A stretch of DNA of 64,000 nucleotides from Serilophus lunatus (GCA_013399895.1 VXBA01005487.1:76602-140601), one strand, 5' to 3'; shown: positions 36,061 through 49,041, numbered from the stretch's first letter. Made by a program: numbers and translations. The notes: generated by a model not told the origin, from the sequence alone.

Positions 36061-38837
36061 GACAACATAACACTCAAGGCTTAAGAGTTTCATAAAAATT
36101 AAGTCTTGTGCCAAAGGAGATAAGAGAAATAATAGCCTTTGTTTTCTTACCAGATAAAGTAATAGATATTTCTTAAAAAGATAATTCTTAAAAACAACAC
36201 TTGTTATTTGTGCACATTGGAGACAAACAGTCCCCAAATGGCATTAATATTTATCTATACATTGGAACACCTCTTGTTTGACCCCATCTGTTTCCATATA
36301 CTTTACTTTTCTCAATTTAGGATTATGGACATCTCTGTCTTTATTTGTCCCAGAAAATTTGTGTAAGATAACCAAAGTTATTTCTTTATCTGAAGTGAAA
36401 ATCCTTTTTTAAATTGTTTGTTGTTTTCTTTTTTTCTAAGATGTTTTGATCAAAATTTTATTTATACTTGATAATGATAAAGATGTTTCTTAAAAGACAA
36501 GGGTGTACCCTACAACTGTCCTTCTTAATGCAGAAACATTATGAAAGAAATTGTTTTCTTTTTTTGTAAGTGAAGAATATTTAATATTTCTAGTCACTTT
36601 GATAACATATAGTTGAAAAGTGAATATGTTAAGAGAAAATTTCAAGATACTCTCAATCTGTGTTGTCATATAACAGACAAAGGAAAGGAAACAAATTGCA
36701 AAGGAAAACAAATAATCTTCAACATTATTTCACCTTTTATCTACAAACAGAAATGTCAATCAAGAAGTCATTTAGCAGAAACTCTTAGATACCATAATAA
36801 GTCCTTACTTCAAGCCATGCATATTACCAAGAATATTTCCATTACCAAATGTATAATACAAATGAGTGGCAACCACATTGGAAGATGTAATTTTGGTAGT
36901 ACCATATTTGGTAGTACTATATTTAATTCAGTATTGTACATCTTGCTTAAGCAAGGTTGTAAAAACATTTCCAAATACTGTCTGGAAAACATTTTTGTCA
37001 ATATAGTTTGAGAGGGGTTCTTATAACTTTGCAGGTGATTAGTATGTGGAGGTTGCTTTTTTTTTTGCCGATGTTGTGTATATATGTTGTGAATGTATCT
37101 GGAATCCAGAATTCCTCTTACATTGTATTACTGTAATTTTGGTATTAGTGTCAAAAACAATACATCACCCTCTACCCCAGTATGTCAGAGGGGCACCCAC
37201 TGCCTAAAGGAAGCGAAGCCAGGAGCTGAACAGCACTTGCTTTTGGTTTCCAGCAGAGCTTTGAGGAACTGGGGTTTTTTGGTTTTGGGTTTTTTTGTTT
37301 GTTTGGGGGGATTTTTTTTTTTTTTTAGTATTGTTTTGTGATTGTTGGTTGCTCTGGTAAATTCATCAATTTACAGCTTTTATGTCATCTTGAACTGATG
37401 ATTGCTGACCTTCAATTGGAAATAGCTACAATAAGGACTCCTGTAAGAGTTGAGTGGAAATACCTTTTACCAAGTGCAATGGCCAAGAACTGAGAAATTT
37501 AAAACAATTGCATTCACACTCTTGTGGTTTTATGTTTACAAGGTGTAAAGGTATCTGCAGTTCTGGATTGTCTTAGACATTTACAACTCATCACATGACA
37601 TACAGAAGCCACATACTATGACTGAAGAAGGTGCTTTTTCCTGAGAAGTTGTATTTCCAGCTAAGTGGAAATGAATGCTTTTGGCAGTTCTGCATCCCTG
37701 GCTCCCAGGGTATAAGGTGGATCAATTTACATGAATAATATTGTTGATAAAGTCTGAAAGGTCATAGTATTCAGACATACCTAATAGTCTACCTTCTGAA
37801 AAATCAATCTGTCTGCATTGATTAGGTGAAGAAAACTATTGATGTTTCTGTTTGTTTCAGAAATTGATGATTGTGTTGAGAGTAAACTTTATTTCCATTG
37901 ACCCTATTGAGACTTCTTAAACCTAATATATTTTTTTCAATTTTACATTCAAGAATGATCTTTATGATTTAGAAAATATAAATTCCATAAATCCAAAGTT
38001 TTTAGGAAAATGTCTTATAAAGGGAGAGAATGTAAGGGCGTAAAAAGAAGTAATTTCAAATATGAAAACTAAGTTATGATCTGCTCTGAGATAGATCCTC
38101 TTAAGACTATTTCAATTATGTTCTTTCACATGTAATAAATCACTGCAGGTGTGATTGAGGTGTTCACTTTTCATCCAGCCAGAACAGCCTAACATTTAAG
38201 CCACTATGAAGACCATGTGTATCTTATTTTTGTTCATCTTTCATTCTGTAGCTTTTCATACTGAAAAGTATATAAACAACATCACACTCTAGTCCCTGGA
38301 CTTATTCCAGTATGAGTGGGCAATTTTTGTCTTTCACTTCCATGGGTAGAAAGACTGTTGATGTTTAATTCCAACACTGCCAAGCCTCTTAAGGAAATAG
38401 TTTAATGCTACAGATTTGAAAATAATATTAATGCCATACATAATAAATAATTTTTGAAAAGAGACAGTCAGTGCTTGGAATCAAGGCATTTTATTTTCAT
38501 TCCCTATGCTTACTTGAACTTGTCAGGAAACAATGGTTTAGATTCTTGCCGGACATTGAATTCTAACTTGAAGATTAGTTTTTTGCCAGAGACAGAGTTT
38601 ATAATTTTGCCAGTAAAGGATTGAAACTGGTTTGAGTATAAAATTAATTTGTAGTGGTGATGATGGACTTTTGACTTCCAGATTTAGATTTTTATCTTAA
38701 TTAAAAAAGACAGAGTTATTGTTAACTTCATAAGTTGGACTGTTAAGGTCAATAGGTGGACAGTGTCTTGTTACTAGTAGAACAGAGGCAAATGTATAAT
38801 ATTTTTAGCAGTAATTGGAACATCAAATTAGCATTTA
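36061..38837. other. Intronic sequence without recognisable genes
   Basis: AT-rich intron. The frame at 36613-37011 stays open for 132 codons but has no early ATG, no homology and AT-driven composition. It contains a 15-bp tandem duplication (TTTGGTAGTACCATA, 36892-36925). A G/T-rich tract lies at 37270-37326. Confidence 0.55.
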
Positions 38838-39590
38838 TCACAGTATCAGCAAGGTTGGAAGAGACTTTAGAGATCATCAAGTCCAACCTATATTCTAAAG
38901 CAACCCATCGTCTAAATCATGACACCAAGTGCATCATCCAGCCTACTCTTGAACACCTCCACCGTCAGGGACTCCACCACCTCCCTGGGCAGCCCATTCC
39001 AATGGTGGATCACCCTTTCAGTGAACAGTTTCTTCCTAATATCGAGTCTAAACTTCCCCTGATGGAGCTTGAGACTGTGCTTGAGACTCTTGTTCTGTTG
39101 CCAGTTGCCTGAGAAAAGAGACCGACCCCTGCCTGCCTACAACCTCCTTTCAGGTAGTTATAGACAGCGATAAGGTCACCCCTGAGTCTCCTCTTCTGCA
39201 GACTAAACAACCTCAGCTCCCTCAGCCGCTCCTCACAGGGCTTGTGCTTCAGCCCTTTCACCATCCTCGTTGCCCTTTTCTGAACACATTCCAGTAACTC
39301 AACATCTTTCTTAAACTGAGGGGCCCAGAACTGGACACAGTACTCAAGGTGAGGCCTGACCGGTGCCAAGTACAGGGGAAGGATAACTTCCCTAGTCCTG
39401 CTGGCCACACCATTCTTGATGCAGGCCAGGATGCCATTGGCCTTCTTGGCCGCCTGGGCACACTGCTGGCTCATGTCAAGTCTCCCATCCACCAGCACTC
39501 CCAAGTCTCTCTCTGTCTGCCCACTCTCCAGCCACTCCAATACCAGCTTATAGCTCTGCATGGGGTTATTGCGACGCAACGCAACGCTTT
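38838..39590 (-). mobile_element. CR1 LINE, well-preserved 5'-truncated copy
   Basis: About 750 bp in antisense orientation to the gene. The + strand begins CACAGTATCAGCAAGGTTGG, reverse of the CR1 3' end, and reads through the 3' UTR into the ORF2 reverse-transcriptase C-terminus. It is 5'-truncated near 39590, as expected of target-primed insertion. It is the least decayed LINE copy in the window. Confidence 0.9.
39010..39579 (-). pseudogene. CR1 ORF2 reverse-transcriptase C-terminal fragment
   Basis: An open frame of 189 codons, running in from the truncated 5' edge, encodes the C-terminal part of the CR1 ORF2 polyprotein after the catalytic palm. Visible blocks are ERDLGVLVDGRLDMSQQCA, KANGILACIKNGVASR, REVILPLYLAPVRPHLEYCV, QFWAPQFKKDVELLECVQKR and LRELRLFSLQKRRLRGDLIA, all usual for bird CR1. 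After about residue 160 (TGNRTRV) the frame shifts away from the expected RLDIRKxFFTERVV wording into SSTVSSSIRGSLDSILGRN, so at least one indel has broken it. The endonuclease and the catalytic FADD motif are absent through truncation, so it cannot encode an active enzyme. Confidence 0.85.
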
Positions 39591-42500
39591 TTTGTTATTT
39601 TATGCTGGATGAAGAAACTTCATCAGAATTTCTGTTCTGATGTTGGTGTATATAACAGTGGAAAGCTTTTACATTTGTCACAGTAACACTTAATGAGTGG
39701 ATTGTTTTTTTATCTCATTGAGATTTTGTGAATTTCCATAGCTGTCCTGCCTTGGTTTTACTAATCACTAGTTGTCTTGGTGTATAACAGAACATACTGC
39801 TACAGTACTCTAACCTTCATACTTTTTCTCAAAAGAAATGGCTTTAAAACTTGTATCATATTAACATACTTGAATCCAACAATATGGCCTGTGAGTGCAG
39901 TTATCAAAAACATGACAAATTATTTGGTTGTCCTACCAGCTTCTTCATGATGAAGAAAACAGGAAGGTCTTTGCTAGCTATGTCTTAAGACTGTCAACCT
40001 TTCTATGGTGGTGACTGCATCTACTGTTTTTGTTTGGAAAATTTATGTATTTGAAAAATTGGTGTGGATTCGTATGGATACAAATAGCTACAACAATACT
40101 ATTATAGTCAGCTCTGTTAGATGAAGACTTGATCATATCAGGACTTTGAATCACTCATTTTCTATCATAGCTGCTGCTTGTATGCATCTCTTTGGTTTGA
40201 GTGTTACACTATATATAAAAAGTCCATTCAGATTTATTGTTCCCATAGCATGCTACTAAAAAATTACAGTGTTTCGTAGCAAATGACACCAAGAATAAAC
40301 ACATTCTTAGCAATGTACAGAGGATAAAAACAACCTGGACACTTTGGTTTTGATGTTCATCGTTAGTTCCAGGACTCCTTTTTTTGAAATGAGGTATTAA
40401 TTATTTGATGAATTCCATGGATATTCTGACACACTGCTGGAATTCTTAATGTTACACTTCATGTTAATACAAACTGAGCATAGACCAAAAGAAGGCTATA
40501 TTTTCTTATATACTTTTCATATGTCTCAACATCTCTGCTGCCCTCATTTCTTCAGAATTTTTGTATTAGTAATAACTGCACTTTCAAATCTGAACATTAC
40601 ATGCTTTGAATGGCAAGATGCAGATATGTCTATGGCTCTATATATATTGTATGTTTCTGCTCATCTGTATATTTATATAAAAATATAGGCCATATATTGT
40701 TAGTTTAAGCCACAAATCATAAGTAGCTTTCTTTTTCCTGAAAGGAAGGAAATACAGTTTAGCATTTTATGCATTTTTAATATGGAAAGAATGTTTCATT
40801 AGCATTACCACATGAGTGTAGTGAATGCAGATCTAAAAAATCAAATCAAATCAGAAGCAGCAGTCATATATATTCTATTTAAAGGTTTATAGAGCTATAA
40901 TGTGTCTTAATCTAATCTTTGATAATGGACAGTCTTTTTTCTTCATTTTCAGCTATGAAAGAGGTAGAGGAGGTATACTGGATGTATTAGATTCTTTGAA
41001 TTGTATGGAGTTTTTCGCAAACACCATAAAAGTTACACTTCAGACTTCATAATACAGTGATATGACAGAAGTGACACAATCGATATGTTCTGCACTGGAA
41101 TGAAATATTTCAAATAATCTTTATCAGAAGTAGTTCACTGTATAACAGCAAAATCCAGTGATTTTGTTGGTGTAAGAGAAAATTGTACTGAATTTCTAAT
41201 TATAAATATGCATGCTTTTTAAATACAAAAAAATTAAATATTGAAAATTAAAGCATGAAAATTGAGCTTCTGTAATTTAATAAACCGAAAGGAATACTAT
41301 TGCCAACAATAAGCGTCCTATCACTATAGAAATTTACAATTTAAATTGGGATGAAAAATAAATTTTCTTTTAGTTTTTCATACAACCGAAACTTTTAAAC
41401 TCACCTTAGCATCTTTTTTTCCTCATCCTTTATTCAATATTATATTCTGAGCTAACTCAGTTGAATGTGTTACTTAGGTGGTTATGAAATTAATTTATTT
41501 TCATTAATAAATTTATTCAGAAGTAAATCCTTAGTCAATATGAATATGGCAAAATTGTGTTATTTCATTGTTTCACTGTTCAGCTGCAGCATTATTGAAA
41601 AGATTAAGTAAAAAAATTGGATCAAAAATAATGAAAGTAACCTTTAAGAAGTATAAATAAATAAGATATTTTAATATGTTTGCATATGTGCTGGTCAAAT
41701 TAAAAAAAAAAAAAAAAAAGAAAAAGCAGACTGGAGGTAAAAAAATAAAAAATGGTACTCTTAACATGTACTTTGACAACAGACATGACATAAATTAGCA
41801 TACTGAAAGTATTGAAATATTTTCCAGTGGTGTAGAAGCTGTGGAAGCACAAATACTGTAGTATAGAATGTCTTAAATTTTGCCATATAAAGAAATGAAG
41901 AAAAACAGAGAGTTAATACACTTTGAGATATATGTTCCATCTTATTACACTCTAAACTTCATTTATCGATGTATTTTTATTAAACTTTTAAAATTCACAA
42001 ATGTCTTTTATCACACCTGTGTAATAAGGTCTAATTTAGGAAGAACTGTATGTTCTTAAAAATGTTTTCATGTATTGTTCTGAAGTATATATAAAAAAGA
42101 CCTATGAAGGATTAATTAAAAGTGCTCTAGTTTGCCATGTCTGAATTGTGATTCTGGACAAATGCAATATCTGTAACTGTTATGAATTTTTTTTCTACTC
42201 TACATGAGTTTTATTTTATAAAGTGTGTTATTTTGCTACAGAAAAGAAAACCATACAATAAGATATGAGTAGCTAATGTACAGTGCCTATAACTCTTGCA
42301 GATGTTAAATTTTTTTTATTATACTGCCGTTGGTCCCTAGTACATAATGGATGGTAACTGATTTTTTATAATGTCTTACTGTAACCTCAAGATATTCATC
42401 ATAATGTTGTGGAAACTCTTGTAGAAAAATGAGGAGAAAGCATTTGTACATGTTAATCTATAAAGAAATAACAGAGCTGTGTCTCATATAGCAGTCTTGT

Positions 42501-43723
42501 TATTTCTATATTTATCTGCATGGAGTTGCTTCTTTGTCCTAAAACAATAAACCCCAGTGTTTCTGCACTGCTTGTTTCCTAGTTAAGGCAAATGTATTTG
42601 TAACCCTATATGTATAAGAAATCACTTCTGTCATGTATATTTGTAAGCACTGTGTAGAAAAAAACAACAAAACACTACAACTAGGCAATATCTTGCATCA
42701 GAATTTATTCAAATTCAATTGAAGTGATGGTGATGGTATTCAGGAAATGGATTATAACAGAACTCAAGATATTGATCTAAAGAAAGGTAGTATGGGGGTC
42801 TGAGATCTTGGGAGAGTGTGTGTTTGTTTGTTTAAGCAAACAAGTTGTAAACACTCAAATAAAGAAATGTTAGTGAAATTATATGACCTGACACCATCGT
42901 GACTAAATTTTAATGATATTACTAATTGATTAGGTAACAAAGGAATACAAATCACATTTTCTCAATATGCAGGCCTATTTTTCCCTAACCTAGTTATTTA
43001 TACAAGAGCAATTTTTTTTTTTTTCCAAGTGCCTACTTTTCCTTAAATGTTTCAGGTCATGAAATTCAGCTTATAATTTATTTATAAGGAATTTATTTCT
43101 AGTGACCTAAATATAAGATGACGACTCAGGTTTTCAAGGAAACCTTTCAGTGTGTGGTACTTACTAGCTTATAAATGCAGATATGTTAATTTCATTGAAC
43201 AATGGACACAACTCACACAAAAATGTTAAATCAAATGCTTCAGGATATGCCTATATTAAATTTCATTAGACCAAATTAGGCTTGTGTGCATGAAGCAGAA
43301 GTTTTGCACTCTGAAATGCTGCAGGTCATATGCCAGTCAACAAAAGTTGTGAAAACCCGAGTTTAGGGTGCAATGACTAGAAATGTTTCAAAACTTATTC
43401 CTCTTACAGAGAAAAAAATTCTTTTTCTTCTTAATAAAAACAATCTTGGACATGATTTCCTAACTTTGAAATAGTAGTTTGAAATATTAGGATATGTTCT
43501 ATATCATCTTTTATAATTTTCTGAATAGGTATATTCTTCCCGTGCATTTGGTTTTTGTCCGTTATAAAGGTGTGTTCACATAAGGAAATAATAAAATAGA
43601 ATCAGTTGATGAAAAATCTCAATGTATCTATAATCAAAGCAATGCAATATTAAAATGAGGTTTTAAAAATACTGTTGTTCAATACTGTAGGCTAACATTT
43701 CACTTGTTCTTTTTGTTAAATAT
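39591..43723. other. Intronic sequence without recognisable genes
   Basis: AT-rich intron. A poly-A run of 18 lies at 41702-41719, followed by another A-rich stretch. No coding region or transposon family was recognised. Confidence 0.55.
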
Positions 43724-44527
43724 AGCATCCACAACTTCTCCAGGAAACTTGTTCCAATGCCACATCACCCTCACAGTAAAGAATTTTTCCTAGTATCTAA
43801 TCTAAACCTACTCTCTTTCATTTTGAAGCCATTCCCCCTTGTCCCCCTTGTCCTCATACTCATGAAAAAAGCCCCTCTCCAGCTTTCTTGTAGGGTTCCT
43901 TCAGCTACTGAAAGGTTGCAATTAGGCCACTCTTCTATTAAGTCATATCATCTATTTTCCAGACTGAACAAACCAAATTCTCTCAGTGTTTCCTCTTGGA
44001 AGAGGTGCTCCATACCTGTAATCATCTTGGTGACTCTCTTTTGGATTTACTGCATGAGATTGATATCCTTCCTGTACTGGGGGCCCCAGAGCTGGATGCA
44101 GTACTCCAGGGTGCAGTATAGAGGCAAAGTACTTCCCTCAACCTGCTGGTCAACCTGCTTTTGATTCAGCTCAGAACATGATTGGCTTTCTGAGCTGCAA
44201 GTCCACATTGCCAAATCTTGTTCAGCCTCTCATCCATAAGCATTTCAAGTCCTACTCAGCAGGACTGTTCTCAATCTGTTCACCCCTCAGCATTTATACC
44301 AGAGTACCCAGGTGCAGCAGCTTGCACTTGGTTTTGTTGAACCTTATGGGATTACCATTGGCCCACTTCTTAAGCTTGTCCAGATCCCTCTGTTTGGCAT
44401 CCCATCCTTCAGATGTGTCAACAGCACCTCTCAGCTTGGTGTCATTTGCAAATTTGCTGAAGCTGCATTTGATCCCTTCATCTATGTCATTAATGACAAT
44501 ATTAAATAACACCAGTCCCAATACAGA
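43724..44527 (-). mobile_element. CR1 LINE fragment lacking its 3' end
   Basis: About 800 bp in reverse: CATCCACAACTTCTCCAGGA, TCCTAGTATCTAATCTAAAC, ACTGGGGGCCCCAGAGCTGG, ATGCAGTACTCCAGGGTG, GCAAATTTGCTGAAGCTGCA and TATTAAATAACACCAGTCCC. It covers RT domain sequence through the ORF2 end. The usual 3' UTR tail (AATCATAGAAT... in reverse) is missing at the left edge, which is unusual for a LINE and points to a later deletion. Confidence 0.85.
44294..44521 (-). pseudogene. CR1 ORF2 reverse-transcriptase palm fragment
   Basis: A 75-codon frame reads LVLFNIVINDIDEGIKCSFS, then KFANDTKLRGAVDTSE, and KLKKWANGNPIRFNKTKCK. This is the CR1 reverse-transcriptase core. The conserved FADDTKL catalytic motif reads FANDTKL, so one catalytic Asp is Asn. 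Flanking frames are broken. It is an inactive relic inside the CR1 at 43724-44527. Confidence 0.8.
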
Positions 44528-47094
44528 CTAGTATATTAATTATAGTTTTGGTATATAAATCAAAATATAAAGATAAATAAATATAAATAATATACACATA
44601 AATAAACATGTTTGGTAGTCATGGAGCATCATAGGAAAATTGTGAACCATCCAACTGATGGCATCTTCCAAACTCAGGCACATTGATGTGAACTCACTAT
44701 TTTACACCTGCATAATTATGCGTGTGTGTTCTGCATTTTATTTCTGTATAATAGCAGAATCAGAAATGCTTTACAGAGGCTATTTATGAACTCTAAAATA
44801 AATACTGTGCAATCTTTTATTCTACATGGTGTATATTTCTCCTAACACAAGAAGTATTATAATTTCTGGTATTCGGTATCTGAAATTAAATGGGTGCTCT
44901 GTGCATAAGCTACAAAGCTGTGGGTTTGGACTAGTGAAGGTAGGCTGATAGAGTCCAGCTTTGATGTGCATGTAGGCTGGAGTATTTCATGTCCATCTTT
45001 GAACTGTGGTCAAAATGATAAGTTTTTGTATTTTTCTTATTCTCAAACAGTGCTGCAAGGCCAAAGAACTTCTCTTGCACTTGAGTATTTGTTTAGTTTG
45101 GCTCCAGAGAAACAAGAGCTGTGTTTTATAAGATCAACTAAATTGATATTTAGAAATGTCACCCATGATATGATGGCCTTTTCTAATATATCCTAAGGTA
45201 AATATAACTTTTCACTCAACATTTTTTTTTTAAAATTGTGTGGTCACATAGCCTGTTTCTTATTTGGAATGTTTAATATTTAAATGATATTAAAAACAAA
45301 AGTCATTGGATTTGAAAGCATATTTACCTTTTTTCCTGCCTCTCAAGATCACAGATTTTCACTATCGATATGTTTGGTAGAAAACATGTCATTTGCATGG
45401 TAGGAAATGGTTAAGCAAAAGTTGACCACAGAATTCCTACTGAAGAAGGGAAAAAATAAACCTTGTTAAACTGATCAAAAAGTAATTTTTGATATGAGAA
45501 ACGCATAGGGGATATGTTGGAAGGCATACATACAAACTAAAAATTTTTATGAAATGGTGCTGTTTTCTATGCAAAATTTTCAGAAGTCAAGAAGAATGCT
45601 TTAATATTTCATCTTTAAACTAGTTTGCTTTTTTTCTGTGTATTGTGTCCTCTTACTCTTTTGACCCAGCCTGATGTAAAACTAGGCATAATTCCCCTGA
45701 TGACACCAGTAAATTTTGACAGAAAAAATATGTTTCTTCAGAATAATCCTTGAGTAAATTGCTCAAGAGACCTGTCAGAAACGCCTTACTGCTCTCATAG
45801 CACGCACACTAGAGTTGCCTTCTGGATGATCTGAGGGCAGAATAAGGCTACATACTTTCTTTTCAAGCTCAGAAATAGCAGTATTATCCTGCAAGAAGGC
45901 TTTAGATATGTTCTGAAAATTGCTTGCTGGGAATGCTTTCCATCACACTGTACTAACTCCTTGGCTTTTAGTAACATGTCAAAATTATACAGTTTTGGAG
46001 TGTTGTTTTTCTCCTAACTCTTTGTGCCAGGTAGCATTTCTGTGTGGTTGCTGAAGTGATCTATTGTTCAGAAAAAAACCATACAATAAACAAAACAAAA
46101 AGACAACCACCCAACCAGGGTTATTATATTATTATTATGCTGTGAGGTGGGCAGCACTCAATTTACAAATCTAGTAAAGCGCAGTGGATCATTAAGACAG
46201 AAAAGTTTAACTATAAATTATAAATAAATTTATATTTATGTGCTAATATAATGTGTTAATGTGCATTTAGGACAACTCTATAAAGTTGCTTACACAAAGT
46301 AGTAAGATAATCTAGGTGGGAATGTTGCTTTTAACTTTTCCATATGTATTAAACATGTAGCAGATTTGTGGAATTGCTAAACTATGATATGCATTAGATA
46401 CATAAGATAACATACAATACAGAAGGACTGCGTTTACAGAAGGACTGTAACTGTCAAAACAAATGGGGTTTTTTTCAGTGTAATAGAATCCATCTCAAGA
46501 TGTAGCACAAGTCTGCAATAAAAAGCTAGCAAAGAACCCATAGAGATGTTTTAGACCAAGTTGTGCATGTCTCTCCTCTCCCCTACCCACAGAAATTGTA
46601 TTCAAGTGACATTCAGAGGTCTTGTTTATAAATGTTTGGAAGTGGTCTTGTTCAAAATACAAGTCTTGAATGCATTAAAAAATTCCTAACTGGAAATCTG
46701 AAGATCTTGTACAAGTCCATTATGCAGATCAGCTTCATAAGACTTGTGCGGTGGTACACTGTTTCAGAAAATGCAGAAATTGAGTTGCTGTGCTCTACAT
46801 CATTGGTCTAACCATATACTGTAAATTTGGCATGAGAAAAATTTGTTGCCTTTCCTGAATGTGCTCATAGCATTTGTGCGCATCATACCAAATAGATCTG
46901 ACTTGGAAATTTTGATTTGTTGTACTCATTTACTTAGTAGGACACCTGTACATGTTGCTGAAAACTAAAGCAGTATGACCATCTGAGAAAGGTAAATTGT
47001 GATAAAACTAGGTGTTTATTATGAAGCTTTCCTACATATTCAAGGAGTGATTAAATGGTTTAATTGAATTATTTTCCTAGTATGATTCTGTTAT
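44528..47094. other. Intronic sequence without recognisable genes
   Basis: AT-rich intron with AT-only stretches near 44560-44600. No exon, RNA gene or clear transposon was recognised. Confidence 0.55.
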
Positions 47095-47632
47095 TGTTGT
47101 AGTTAAGCCAGCGGACTTAGAAAACGAGCGAGCCAGAGTTCGTCCAGGAAGCCATTTTTAATGAGAAAACTTACAGCTTTTAATACTTTTTAGAAACTAG
47201 CATGTTACATCTTTATGGTTCCACGCAATTGTTTTTCACCATTTTATTGGATGAGCTGAAGCATTAGCTCATCTGTCTTTATTTTGAGAACTTTCACTAT
47301 TATTTTTATACTGGCTAGAGCTGTTGATCAGAAGAGCACGAGAAACGTCTCTACAAAAACAGCACCTGTTTGATAGAGGAAAATCGCTTGTTATTGTGCG
47401 AGAGATTTAGGCTACTTTAGCTTGTGAGAAGCTACAGATGTATTTTGAGAAAGTTCTACCAATATTTTGAGAAACCAAGATATCGTTTTCTTTTTGCTTT
47501 GCTGTTTCTCAGATAGAAATTTTCCAGGCTAACTTCATATTTTTGCTAGAGAGACAGAGTTTCTTAAGCTAACTCTAAAACTCTCAAAAGTTAGGCCCAA
47601 AAACCCTAGGCTTTCAAAATCCTACCAAGGCA
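47095..47632 (-). mobile_element. Solo ERV LTR with perfect 6-bp target duplication
   Basis: A 538-bp LTR starts TG and ends CA and is flanked by TGTTAT on both sides (47089-47094 and 47633-47638). Read on the minus strand it runs from TGCCTTGGTAGGATTTTGAA through GCTGTTTTTGTAGAGACG, an AATAAA signal and GGCTTCCTGGACGAACTCTG to GCTGGCTTAACTACAACA. A 6-bp duplication is usual for class II (ERVK-like) elements. No internal retroviral genes remain, so it is a solo LTR formed by LTR-LTR recombination. It is antisense to the gene. Confidence 0.85.
47243..47248 (-). promoter_or_regulatory. LTR polyadenylation signal AATAAA
   Basis: TTTATT on + is AATAAA on the minus strand, in the context CCAATAAAATGG near the R/U5 position of the solo LTR. 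It could end antisense transcripts. Confidence 0.6.
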
Positions 47633-47638
47633 TGTTAT

Positions 47639-47990
47639 CTTAAATATGTGTGGCGCTTTTTTAATGGCACCAAATGATGCTTCAAGGAACAGAACTTCAG
47701 GGCATGGTACAGCAGCCAGGGCAGGTGCAGCAGTTTGCAAGGAAGAGTACATCAGAAGGGCCTCTCTCTCTAGGAGTTCATTCCATTGGCTGACTGGAAG
47801 AATCAAAGTACATGCCACTTAGCAATGGGAAAGCAGTCCCTGACTGCTGGAGCAGCTAAAAGCGACAGTGGACAGACGCAATATTTAGTGCAGAAGGGCC
47901 CCTTTGTCCCCAGTCACAGTATGTTCCTTCAGGCATGGTTTTCACAAACCACAGAGCTCAGAGAATATGTAAAGGAATAGGCAGACCCAA
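47639..47990. other. GC-richer spacer, possibly a retroelement remnant
   Basis: Between the solo LTR and the CR1, this stretch (GGTACAGCAGCCAGGGCAGG, AGCAGTCCCTGACTGCTGGA) is richer in GC than intron and looks transposon-like. I cannot say whether it is a CR1 5' extension or something else. Confidence 0.35.
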
Positions 47991-49041
47991 CATATGTTAG
48001 ACTGGTGTCATTGGCAAAATTTAGGGGGTTTTGATCATGGGATATTTTATATAACACCAAGCCAACTGACAGTTAATGGGCGTACCTTTGTTGCAGGAGG
48101 TAAAGGGTTTTCTCACAGGCTCATTCATAGAACTTTACACTAGATTAGAAGGGGGAAATGGACAAAAAAGTCTTGCCAGTGATAAGCAATGGGATGGCAC
48201 ATCAAAGTTTGAGGGACTGGATGATAATGATATCCTTTAGTCTGCTTTGTGGGATGTCACTACAGCAAACTGCACTTAAAATATTTCTACACCAACATGC
48301 ATAGCATAAGGAACAAGCAAGAGGATCTAGACACCTTGGCCCAGTCCCAGATATAAGAAATCACTGACATAAGCAAAACATGGTGGGATGAGTCCAGCGA
48401 CTGGTATGGCATGACGGGTGGTTACAGGCTCTTCAGGAGGGATAGGCAGGGCAGGTGAGGCTGGAGGTGATGTTGTATGGATGGAGGGGCTGGAAGATAT
48501 GGAACTCTGTTTTCAGTGACACGGTCGAGAGCCTCTGGGTAATGACTAAGGGACAAACAAATAAAGCAGATGTCATTGTGACAGTCTAGGCCATGCAGCG
48601 AGGATGATGACACTGATGAATTGTTCTTTATGAAAATATGGAATACCTCTAAATCAACCACCTTTGTCCTTAAGGAGAACTTCTACCTGCCCCATGTTAA
48701 CGCAAGTATCCCTCAGGTGTTACAAACAGGTCCAGGAGATTCCTAAAACAACCAGATGACAAATTCATGACACAGGTATTAAGGACCTGAGGGAATGACA
48801 TGAAGCTCTGTCAGGGTTTAGGTTGGATATTAGGAACAGCTTCTTCAACCATAATGTGGTCAGGCCATGGAACAAGCTCCTCAAGAAAGTGGTCACAGGA
48901 CTAAGCCAAATAGAGTTCCAAAAGAATTTGTATACATGGTGTGATTTTTGGGATGGCCCTGCACAGGGCCAGGAGTTGGATGCTTATGTTCTTTGGGGGT
49001 CCCTTCCATTTCAGGATATCCTATGATTCTGTGATTCTATG
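47991..49041 (+). mobile_element. Internally deleted CR1 LINE (5' UTR + endonuclease joined to 3' end)
   Basis: Positions 48240-48770 match the CR1 endonuclease coding region: CACTACAGCAAACTGCACTT, AACATGGTGGGATGAGTCCA, GCGACTGG, GGTTACAGGCTCTTCAGGAG, GAGAGCCTCTGGGTAATGAC and CAGGTCCAGGAGATTCCTAA. Around 48770-48800 the sequence jumps to the CR1 3' end: AGGTTGGATATTAGGAACAG, GGTCAGGCCATGGAACAAGC, GGCCCTGCACAGGGCCAGGA, then a clean tail CTATGATTCTGTGATTCTAT. The reverse-transcriptase region between, normally about 2 kb, is absent. Frames are broken by stops. It is in sense to the gene. Confidence 0.8.

Noticed and set aside
36613..37011. Longest non-LINE open frame (132 codons).
   Set aside because: It has no ATG until about codon 69, AT-driven composition, a local 15-bp duplication, and no recognisable domain. 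It is expected by chance in AT-rich DNA.
41702..41719. Poly-A run that might mark a processed pseudogene.
   Set aside because: No gene-like sequence or AATAAA at the right distance upstream, and no target duplication seen.
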